Shown piece by piece: positions 19,634-27,660 of a DNA stretch of 62,624 bases. Below the pieces are notes generated by a model. It saw nothing but the letters and a program-made list of their open reading frames with translations, made no database searches and was not told the origin of the DNA. How positions within the stretch are numbered: position 1 is the first letter of the stretch; each line of letters begins with the position of its first letter. Source of the DNA: Methylosinus sp. Ce-a6 (GTDB lineage Bacteria; Pseudomonadota; Alphaproteobacteria; Rhizobiales; Beijerinckiaceae); assembly GCF_009811655.1 (NCBI RefSeq), contig NZ_BGJX01000021.1:1-62624 (forward strand). The letters run 5' to 3'. Both the position numbers and the translations under genes were made by a program.

Positions 19634-20848
19634 CTATGGCCTGACGATCGGCTTGCCGCGCGGGAATTTGGCGATCGTCGCCTCGTCTATGTTCAGATGC
19701 CGGGCGACCATGGCGGGCGGTGTGTGAGTGAGCCAGTCGACGAGCGAGACGTCGCGGAAATGCGCGGCGCGGAACACTTCGAGGAATTGCAGCTCCGTGT
19801 CGCCGACATTCTGCACGTAATGGCCGTGGGCGCGCTTCACATAGCCTATGTCGCCGGGGTGGAAGTCTTGAGTCACGGCCTTCGGCCCGGCGTCGAAGAG
19901 GGTCATGCGGCCGTGGCCTTTCAGCCAATATTGCCATTCGTCGCCATTGGGATGCCAATGCATCTCGCGCAGCGCGCCAGGCGCGAGCGTGACCAGAGCG
20001 GCGGCGATCGTCGTCGAGACCTTGAAATTGTCGCTGTCGGCGACGCGCGCCTCGCCGCCTTTCATCTTTTTGGCGGCGGCGCTGCTCTTGAGCGAGAAAG
20101 TGTAGGGATAGGGCGGCGCCCCCTCCCCGCCTGCCGCGGAGGCCTGGTCGGCGGCGAGCGGCCCCGGAACCTCCCCTTGGAAAATATAGAGCTGGTTCAG
20201 CGGGATATTGGTGAATGTCTCGGCCGGCAGGCCGAAATTGGCGGCGAGTATCTCGGGCGGAGTGTGAGCGATCCAGTCCGTGACGAGCAGCGTATTGTAT
20301 TCCGTCGCCTTGCCGTCGTCGAAACAGAGCAGGAACTCGCAGCCGTCGGGCCCGAGCCCCTGCAGCGAATGCGGCAAGCCGGCCGGGAAATACCAAATGT
20401 CCCCTTCCTCGACATCGGAGACATAGGCGCGGCCCTGATCGTCCAGCACGGTGACCCGGCAGGAGCCGTAGGAGACATAGCCCCATTCGGCGGCGAGATG
20501 CCAATGCATCTCCCTCACGCCGCCGGCGGTGAGCCGCATATCGACGCCGGAGATCTCCTCGGCGATGGCGAAGTCATATTGCGTGACCTGCCGCGCCCAG
20601 CCGCCGTTCTGCACGCGCTTCGGCGCATTGTTGAAGGACGCCCAGAACATGGGCATGTCGCTGACGTCGGTCGGAGGCGGAAACTGCGCCGAGGGGAACT
20701 GCCCGCCGATCGCCTCGCTGCGCGGGCCGGGATCGGTGAGGCTCGCCTTGTTCCTGGCGTTGATCGCGCCCTGGGGCGGCAGATCGGGATTGCCGAAGGA
20801 CGGTATCGGGCGTTCCGCGATCGTCTCGCGTTTCGAGGCAGTGGCCAT
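19634..20848 (-). CDS. oxdC: Bicupin oxalate decarboxylase
   Basis: A 404-residue two-cupin manganese enzyme expected to split oxalate into formate and CO2. The first cupin has H115, H117, E121 and H160 (MHWHLAAEW and GLPHSLQG). The second has H297, H299, E304 and H343 (MHWHPNGDEW and AHGHYVQN). Both metal sites are complete. The lid that holds the proton-donor Glu is TEYNT at 182-186, where Bacillus OxdC has SENST; the Glu (E183) is kept. No signal peptide is seen, so it is probably cytoplasmic. It is a single gene and could feed formate to formate dehydrogenase, which is inference. Confidence 0.88.
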   Translation of the reverse strand: MATASKRETIAERPIPSFGNPDLPPQGAINARNKASLTDPGPRSEAIGGQFPSAQFPPPTDVSDMPMFWASFNNAPKRVQNGGWARQVTQYDFAIAEEISGVDMRLTAGGVREMHWHLAAEWGYVSYGSCRVTVLDDQGRAYVSDVEEGDIWYFPAGLPHSLQGLGPDGCEFLLCFDDGKATEYNTLLVTDWIAHTPPEILAANFGLPAETFTNIPLNQLYIFQGEVPGPLAADQASAAGGEGAPPYPYTFSLKSSAAAKKMKGGEARVADSDNFKVSTTIAAALVTLAPGALREMHWHPNGDEWQYWLKGHGRMTLFDAGPKAVTQDFHPGDIGYVKRAHGHYVQNVGDTELQFLEVFRAAHFRDVSLVDWLTHTPPAMVARHLNIDEATIAKFPRGKPIVRP

Positions 20849-21064
20849 AACTCTCTCTCCGCAGTGATCCGAGGGGACGGCTTCCGCTCGTCTCAGATTG
20901 CGCCTCCCGGTCCCCGGTCAACCGCGCCGCGCCGCCGCGAAAAAAAGCGCAATCGCTAAAATCCGAGCATTCGAATTGGCGGGCCGGCAAAACGCCGCGC
21001 GCATTCTCGATCCCCGACGGCGAGGGCGGCGTAGACGCGCCTCGCCCGGCATTCGGGGGGTCGC

Positions 21065-21676
21065 GTGTTCTATTTCCTGGTTCGCGTCTCGATTCCGCTC
21101 GCTCTCGCGCTCATCGTCGCCGGCGCCTCCGCCGCCCGCGCGGAAGTCCCGCGCGGCAGCTTCGCCGTCACCGGCGAGCCGACCTCCATCCCTTACGGCT
21201 GGATGGATTTCTGCGGACGCCAGCCGCAAGAGTGCCGACAGACGGTCCTGCCCGCCGCCGACATCGAGCTCTCGCGCGAAGCCTGGGCTCGGCTGACCGC
21301 GATCAATCGCGCGGTGAACGCGGCGATCGAGCCGCTCTCCAATCTCGAGCATTGGGGCACGATCGCCGATCATTGGGATTATCCGACCGACGGCAAGGGC
21401 GATTGCAAGATCTATGCGCTGCAGAAGCGCCGGCTGCTCATGGAGATGGGCTTTCCGCGCCAGGCGCTGCTGATGACGATCGTGCGCGACAAGAACGACC
21501 AGGGCCACGCCGTGCTGACGGCGCGCACGAGCCGCGGCGATTTCATACTCGACAATCTCACCGACGAGGTGAAGCCCTGGGACGCGACCTTCTATCGCTT
21601 CGTGAAGCGCCAGTCGCAGGAAGACCCGAATATCTGGGTCTCGATCGAGACGCGGCGGCGGGTCGGCGCGCGGTGA
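21065..21676 (+). CDS. Exported transglutaminase-like cysteine peptidase (BTLCP family)
   Basis: A 203-residue protein starting at GTG (21065, behind a ggggg stretch). Residues 1-26 are a signal peptide ending ARAE. The transglutaminase-like triad can be placed at C114 (GKGDCKIYAL), H148 (DQGHAVLT) and D163 (FILDNL). This matches the bacterial transglutaminase-like cysteine proteinase family, whose studied member LapG cleaves a surface adhesin. No LapD or adhesin gene is adjacent, so the substrate is unknown. The length of about 200 is normal for the Hyphomicrobiales group. Confidence 0.85.
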   Translation: MFYFLVRVSIPLALALIVAGASAARAEVPRGSFAVTGEPTSIPYGWMDFCGRQPQECRQTVLPAADIELSREAWARLTAINRAVNAAIEPLSNLEHWGTIADHWDYPTDGKGDCKIYALQKRRLLMEMGFPRQALLMTIVRDKNDQGHAVLTARTSRGDFILDNLTDEVKPWDATFYRFVKRQSQEDPNIWVSIETRRRVGAR

Positions 21677-21687
21677 AGGGGCGCAGC

Positions 21688-21867
21688 GCTCCCTTCTCCC
21701 ACTCGTGGGCGAAGGTGGCCTCGCGTAGCGAGGTCGGATGAGGGCGGCGGCGGTTCGTGGCGCGCTGGTCGTGACGGGCGGTTTCGAAGATGGCGGCAAA
21801 CGGGCTCGGACCTCATCCGACCCTCGCTGACGCGGGGGCCACCTTCTCCGGCAAGCGGGAGAAGGAC
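21688..21867. repeat. Pair of REP-like repeats in inverted orientation
   Basis: A unit of the type CCTTCTCCC-x-GGG-GAAGGTGGCC..GAGGTCGGATGAGG runs from about 21691 to 21745. It returns as its reverse complement at about 21811-21867. Each unit also contains a small hairpin (for example tctcccactcgtgggcga). The units lie between the transglutaminase-like and Uma2 genes. Such pairs are usual for REP/BIME-type elements. Confidence 0.75.
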
Positions 21868-21875
21868 GCGCCGCG

Positions 21876-22460
21876 TCAGACAGAAATCACATCCCGATAG
21901 GTTTCCGCGAGCGGCAGGCTCACCCCGATCGCCGGCAAATTCAGTTCCGCCTCGAGCCCGTCGAGAATCTGCACGCCGGACCAGACATCGCCGATGCGGT
22001 CGAAGGTCTCGATATGCGGCTGGTCGCGCTCCACCAGCACGTAATGGCGCAAGCTCGGCAGCTTCTGATAGACGGCCCATTTCTCGGATCGATCGCGCGC
22101 CTTGCTGCCCTCGGACATCACCTCGACCAGGACCGTCGGATCGTTCACGGAGGTCGCGCCCGGCTCCATCGCGCCGCAGCGGACCATGACGTCCGGCAAT
22201 GTCGCCGAATCGATCGCCTTCTCCTTCATGAAGAAGGTCTCTTGAAAGACTTGGCAGGACGATCCCTTCGCCCGAAGGCGCTGCATCAGGCCGAAGGCGA
22301 GGTTCCGGGCGATGAAATGATGCTCCCAACGCGCGCCGACCATCATGCGCACGACGCGGCCGCCGATCAGCTCCCATTTTTCGTCCGAGGGCTTGTCGGC
22401 GAGAAGTTCCTCGAAATCGTCGAGGGACATATACTCGTATTGCGACGAGAGGCGGCTCAC
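21876..22460 (-). CDS. Uma2-family putative restriction-like endonuclease (DUF820)
   Basis: A 194-residue PD-(D/E)XK-fold protein. The catalytic elements are visible as LPDVMV (D), then [17 protein letters not shown] (E...K). [20 protein letters not shown] is the N-terminal family signature, and the length is normal. Uma2 proteins are abundant in cyanobacteria and scattered in other bacteria, and are often linked to mobile DNA, but their job is unresolved. This one stands between REP-like repeats and ruvB, divergent from ruvB, which suggests it arrived by insertion next to ruvB. Confidence 0.85.
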   Translation of the reverse strand: MSRLSSQYEYMSLDDFEELLADKPSDEKWELIGGRVVRMMVGARWEHHFIARNLAFGLMQRLRAKGSSCQVFQETFFMKEKAIDSATLPDVMVRCGAMEPGATSVNDPTVLVEVMSEGSKARDRSEKWAVYQKLPSLRHYVLVERDQPHIETFDRIGDVWSGVQILDGLEAELNLPAIGVSLPLAETYRDVISV

Positions 22461-22533
22461 GGGCTTTTCTCCTGACCGTCAGTCTAGCATAACGCGGCTG
22501 CCCGCGCATCCGACGCAATTGGAGCCCCGATCC

Positions 22534-23583
<1,050 letters not shown>

Positions 23584-23586
23584 GGC

Positions 23587-24144
23587 TCAATTGCCGTGGC
23601 GACGAATATCGGCTTTCTGTCCGGGGATCAGCAGGCCCTGATCGACTCCGGTCGGCGTCTGGCCGGGTCCGCCGGCGCGCGCCGGCGCGGCGCCGCGATA
23701 GCTCCAATAGCTGAAATAGAAGGACCCCGGGCTCGCGACCGCTCGACGCTCGAGCGGGCGAAAGGCGCCGACATTCACCTTGGCCGCCTGCGGCACGAGA
23801 TTAATGTCCGTCGGACCGCCGAGCGTATGGGGAATCGCATGTCCTCTGTGGTAATGCGCGCCGGCGCTCAGCGGATGTCCGCGCATCCGCGAGGCGTCGC
23901 GCGCTCCGCCGTGCCGCCCGCGGCTGACGCCCCAGGCGGCGAGCAGCCTTTCGGCGGTGATGTCGAAGAGATAGGAGAATTCCGACGACGATGTCTCGAC
24001 GATATTCGAAGCGTCGAAATCCTGTGCATAGTCGTCGAGCCAGATAGCTATGAGATAGGGAACGATGTCTTTGTCGAAGCCACCGCCCGGTCCGGCCGGA
24101 TCGACGCCGGCCAGCCATTTGTCGATCAGTGGATAAGCCGCCAT
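23587..24144 (-). CDS. Orphan protein resembling toxin-type HNH/beta-beta-alpha nucleases
   Basis: A 185-residue protein without a signal peptide. Its middle reads YHRGHAIPHTLGGPTDINLV (residues 98-117) and continues PQAAKVN and RPLERR. A His-Gly-x4-8-GGPxDxxNLVPQ-x5-N-x4-R-x-LE pattern is typical of DNA/RNA non-specific endonuclease domains in polymorphic toxins. The N-terminal 75 residues (acidic, aromatic) and the C-terminal 40 residues are not recognised. It ends 3 bases past the convergent ruvB stop. No immunity-like partner is obvious nearby. Nuclease activity is an inference from motif order only. Confidence 0.5.
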   Translation of the reverse strand: MAAYPLIDKWLAGVDPAGPGGGFDKDIVPYLIAIWLDDYAQDFDASNIVETSSSEFSYLFDITAERLLAAWGVSRGRHGGARDASRMRGHPLSAGAHYHRGHAIPHTLGGPTDINLVPQAAKVNVGAFRPLERRAVASPGSFYFSYWSYRGAAPARAGGPGQTPTGVDQGLLIPGQKADIRRHGN

Positions 24145-24236
24145 CGAAATATCCTCGCGATTATGCCGGCATCATAATTCGTCGCGCGCGGCGCGCCAAG
24201 CCGATAGCATCGACAGCCATTCCTCGCCGGCGCGCT

Positions 24237-24941
24237 TCACGGCTCCCGCGCGGCGGCGTCGAAATCCAATATCTCATTCGTATAGGTCTCGCGCACTTCG
24301 GAAATCGGCTTGCCGTCGCCGCCATGCACGATGGCGCGATGCTCGAACAGCGCATGCGGCGCGTCGAGCGCCTCCTTCTTCGGCCGCTCTCGCATGATCG
24401 TCGCGCGCGTCTTGCTCTCCCAGCCCGCCGGCAGAGGCGACCAGCGCATTTCGACCGAGAACGTGCGACGGAAGGGACGCAGCGGCGCGATCACCTTGCC
24501 GAAGGGCGCGTCGCTCGTCTCCAGCGCGCGGTTCATCTCCGGCGTCAGGCGCGCGGGCACATACCAATTATCCGCCTCCGAGAGCGTATGCTCGCCGCAG
24601 CGGAGCGCGACGCGGCGATATTTCACCTGCTCCTCGGCGCCGATCTGCAGCCGCTCGCGCTGCTCCGCGCCGGGCGGCGCGACGACGCCGGGGGCCACAT
24701 GGGCGACGATCCTCGGCTCCGCGGCCATATGATGATCGGCGCACCATTTCTCCAGCACCGCCGTCGCGCTGCGTCCGGCGAGCAATTCGGCGTTCAGCGT
24801 CTCGACGAGCGCCAGCGCCTCGAGCCGGCCGACGAAATCATCCGGCCAAGGCGCGCGCGCCCAGCACGGCGCGGCGACGGACATGGCGAGGGACGTGGCG
24901 ACGAGCCCCGCGACAGCCGTTCGTCTCGTCATCCTTCGCAT
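24237..24941 (-). CDS. Secreted chorismate-lyase-like protein
   Basis: A 234-residue protein with an N-terminal signal sequence (arginines at residues 2-7, hydrophobic 9-24, CWARAP). The pattern VKYRRVALRCGEHTLSEADN, then WYVPARLTPEMNRALE and APFGKVIAPL, resembles the UbiC/chorismate lyase fold, where an R-V-x-L-x2-G core precedes an aromatic-Ala-Arg-x3-P segment and a P-[FL]-G loop. An exported version is unlikely to make 4-hydroxybenzoate in the cytoplasm, so the role is open. The start at 24941 was taken because the signal peptide begins there. It is divergent from the protease gene. Confidence 0.55.
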   Translation of the reverse strand: MRRMTRRTAVAGLVATSLAMSVAAPCWARAPWPDDFVGRLEALALVETLNAELLAGRSATAVLEKWCADHHMAAEPRIVAHVAPGVVAPPGAEQRERLQIGAEEQVKYRRVALRCGEHTLSEADNWYVPARLTPEMNRALETSDAPFGKVIAPLRPFRRTFSVEMRWSPLPAGWESKTRATIMRERPKKEALDAPHALFEHRAIVHGGDGKPISEVRETYTNEILDFDAAAREP

Positions 24942-25161
24942 CGCAACGCTCCTCGGTTTCTCCTCGCGCGTGAATAACGCAAGAGAAGGACGCTGTCGCG
25001 CGCCGCAGACGACGGCGATTTCGCGGCGGCCACGCCCGCGCGTGGCGACACTGTGACGGTTCGAAGGTATTCCGGCGAAGTCCGTGTTTTTGCTTATTGC
25101 CAAGCTTGTGAACCGCAACGGCCTCGCATAGTCCTAGTCTCGAACAAGACAAGAGGACGCG

Positions 25162-26124
25162 ATGAAGAACGTCGAATATCGTCTTTTCGCGGCCGCCCTT
25201 TGCTTGGCGGCTGCGCCATTTTCCACCTCCTCGGCCGAGGCCGGCGTCACTCAGCAGGAGAAGCTCTCCGCCGCCGCGCGGCTCGAGCCGACGAAAGTGC
25301 TGGTGCTCGGCTCCGAGCGTCGCGCGAGCGCCGACCAATACGCGACGCGCCAAAAGCTCGACGCCGGGTCGCTGAAGCAGGCGCACGCCGCCTCCGGCCT
25401 CATCCAATGCGGCCGCGCGCATGGCGCCGGGCAGCTCACCCTCGCCAATAATGTCATCACCACTGCGGCGCATGTTTTCTACGACGAGCGCGGCGCCAAG
25501 CGCGCGCGCAGCTGCCAATTCGTCACCGATGTCGATGGCAAGAAGCGCCGCGTCGCGATCGACATGACGTCGATCGTCGCCGGCTCCGCCAAGCCCTATG
25601 CGGTCAAGGCGATCAATGATTGGGCGGTGGCCCGCCTCGCGCAGCCGCTCGACGATGTGAAGCCCTATGATCTCGCCGATCCGCTCGCCGTCGAGCAGAC
25701 CGTCGAATTCGTCTCGCGCGGCCATTCCGACTGGCGCGACGCGGAGACCATGTCCTTCGAGGCCTGCCGCCTGCGCGCGCAGACCAATCAGCTGAAGGGC
25801 GGCGCGCGCGAATTCGCCTTCGATTGCGGCACCGGCGACGGCGCCTCCGGCGGCGCTGTTCTCGCCGGCGAGCCGCGCATGAAGCTCGGCGCCATTCTCG
25901 TCGGCTGGCGCAGCAACGACCCCTCGCGCATCGGCCCCTATTCCTCGACGAATTACAATTTCGTCGTCTCGGTCGAAGGCGCCTTCCGCGAGGCGGTGCT
26001 GGCCGCCGCCGGCCAGGAAGCGATCCCCGCGACCGCCCAGGCCGCCGCGCCCGCCGGCGACAAAGCCGCCGAAAGCGACAAGGCCGCGCAGAGCGACCAG
26101 CGCCGCTCCGCCGGCCGAGACTGA
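25162..26124 (+). CDS. Exported trypsin-like serine protease
   Basis: A 320-residue S1-fold protease. Residues 1-28 are a signal peptide (SSAEAG). The triad is H104 (ITTAAHVF), D153 (INDWAVARL) and S229 (GDGASGGAVL). The C-terminus is an Ala/Lys/Asp/Glu low-complexity tail of about 30 residues. It lacks a PDZ domain, so it is not DegP-like. The substrate is unknown. It shares a 220-base divergent region with the chorismate-lyase-like secreted protein and is followed by a REP-like repeat. Confidence 0.87.
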   Translation: MKNVEYRLFAAALCLAAAPFSTSSAEAGVTQQEKLSAAARLEPTKVLVLGSERRASADQYATRQKLDAGSLKQAHAASGLIQCGRAHGAGQLTLANNVITTAAHVFYDERGAKRARSCQFVTDVDGKKRRVAIDMTSIVAGSAKPYAVKAINDWAVARLAQPLDDVKPYDLADPLAVEQTVEFVSRGHSDWRDAETMSFEACRLRAQTNQLKGGAREFAFDCGTGDGASGGAVLAGEPRMKLGAILVGWRSNDPSRIGPYSSTNYNFVVSVEGAFREAVLAAAGQEAIPATAQAAAPAGDKAAESDKAAQSDQRRSAGRD

Positions 26125-26132
26125 CAAACGGC

Positions 26133-26216
26133 CGTCAATCGCGAGGAGCGGAACGACGACGCGATCCAGGGGCCGCCTCACGATTCTGGATTGCTTCGCT
26201 TCGCTCGCGGTGACGG
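26133..26216. repeat. REP-like inverted repeat
   Basis: The arm gtcaatcgcgaggagcggaa with gcgatccag is answered by ctggattgcttcgcttcgct and cgcggtgacg in inverse orientation. This family is widespread in Hyphomicrobiales intergenic DNA and gives an antisense reading of the type SVTASEAKQSRI. It lies between the protease gene and the end of the efflux operon. Confidence 0.75.
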
Positions 26217-26233
26217 ACTCCACATATATGAAA

Positions 26234-26269
26234 GACGCCCGGCGCCGCTCTCAGCGGCGGCCGGGCGTT
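26234..26269 (-). terminator. Hairpin overlapping the end of the tolC-like gene
   Basis: The arms acgcccggc+gccgct and agcggc+gccgggcgt (minus-strand sense) form a stem of about 15 base pairs that includes the last codons and stop of the outer-membrane factor gene. A short tctttc follows. It probably ends the efflux operon. Confidence 0.65.
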
Positions 26270-27660
26270 TCGATTCCGCCCCAAGAGTCTTTGACCGCCT
26301 CGAAATGCGCGGAAGCGTCATATCCGGCGACGGCGAGGCCGAGCTGCTGCGCCGACAAGCGGCCGATCGCGGCCAGCACGGCGTAAGAGGCGACGACGCG
26401 GTCCCGCTGCGCGACGACCAGCGCCAGACGCGCGCCGAGCAGCTCCTGCTGCGCGTTCAATATTTCGAGTGTCGTGCGCTTGCCGGCCTTGGCCTCCTCG
26501 CGCACGCCCTCGAGCGCGCGCTCGGCGGCGGCGATCTGCGCGCTCGCCGCGCCGATCTGCGCCTTGGCGGCCTGCAGCCCTCCCCAATTGGCGCGCGTCA
26601 GCGCCATCAGCTCGGCGCGCGCGGCGTCGACATCGAACTTCTTCTGCCCCGCCGTCTCCTTGGCCTGGCGCAGCCGCGCCGAGGTCCCGCCGCCGGAATA
26701 GATCGGCACCGATAATTTGCCGAGGAGCTGCGCGCCGACGGCGCGATTGCCGCGGCCGTCTATATCGGATTCGGTATAGACCTTGCCGACCATGGAGAGG
26801 CTCGGCAGAAAATCGCTCTCGATCACCCTTATGTCGAGATCGGCGGCCTCGGCGTCATGCTGGGCGGCGCGCACCACCGGATGCTCGGCGAGCGCGACGC
26901 GCTCGGCCGCCTCGCGCGTCTTCGGCAGCAGGCGGTCTATCGGCTCGGCCGGCGTGAGGCGCTTCGGCTCGGCTCCCATGATCTGCGCATAGCGCGCGAG
27001 GCTCGCGTCGAGCTCGGCGCGCGCCGTCGCCGCCTGCGAGCGGCCGGCGGAGAGCCGCGCCTCGGCTTGCGCAATATCGGTCGGCGTGATCTCGCCGGCC
27101 GCATAGCGCTCCTTGGTCTGGCGCAATTGCTCCTCGAGCACCGCGACATGATTCTGCTGCAGGCGCAGCGCCGCCGTGTCGCGCAGCACATTCATATAGA
27201 CGGAGACCGCCTCGAACAGCAGGCGCTGCTCGATGAGCCGCAGCCGCTCGCGTCCCCCATGCACATTGGTCTCGGCGGAGAGCGCGGCGTTGCGCGTGCG
27301 AAAACCATCGAACAGCGGCTGCTCGACGCTGAGCACGGCGGAGCGCGGCGGGCCGCCGCGATTGTTCTGAATGCTCTCGACCCACAGCGGCTCGAGTCGA
27401 CTGCCATTGTCGTATTCGAAGGATTTCTGCACCGAGCGCCGCCGCTCCACACCGAGAAAGGCGTCGGCGCGCACGCTCGGGCGGAATTGCGAGAGCGCGC
27501 GCGGCACATTCTCGTCATTGGCGCGCTGGCCGGCGCGCGCGGAATTGATCGTCGGATTGAGCTCATAGGCGCGCGCCAGCGCCTCGGCGAGCGTCTCGCC
27601 GAAAGCGGATGCGGGCGCGAGCAGGCCGAGCGCCAGAGCGATGAGCGACGCGCGTCTCAT
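26251..27660 (-). CDS. czcC: TolC/CzcC-family outer-membrane efflux factor
   Basis: A 469-residue outer-membrane channel partner of the RND pump upstream. Residues 1-22 are a signal peptide (SAFGE). Two OEP repeats follow, each rich in long helices; examples are RALSQFRPSVRADAFLG and the SGGGTSARLRQAKETAGQKK segment. RTTLEILNAQQELLGARLAL is the usual C-terminal motif. No lipobox Cys is seen. Its ATG overlaps the stop codon of the pump gene as ATGA, so translation is coupled. An upstream extension of the frame is antisense or out-of-frame pump sequence and was rejected. Confidence 0.9.
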   Translation of the reverse strand: MRRASLIALALGLLAPASAFGETLAEALARAYELNPTINSARAGQRANDENVPRALSQFRPSVRADAFLGVERRRSVQKSFEYDNGSRLEPLWVESIQNNRGGPPRSAVLSVEQPLFDGFRTRNAALSAETNVHGGRERLRLIEQRLLFEAVSVYMNVLRDTAALRLQQNHVAVLEEQLRQTKERYAAGEITPTDIAQAEARLSAGRSQAATARAELDASLARYAQIMGAEPKRLTPAEPIDRLLPKTREAAERVALAEHPVVRAAQHDAEAADLDIRVIESDFLPSLSMVGKVYTESDIDGRGNRAVGAQLLGKLSVPIYSGGGTSARLRQAKETAGQKKFDVDAARAELMALTRANWGGLQAAKAQIGAASAQIAAAERALEGVREEAKAGKRTTLEILNAQQELLGARLALVVAQRDRVVASYAVLAAIGRLSAQQLGLAVAGYDASAHFEAVKDSWGGIETPGRR

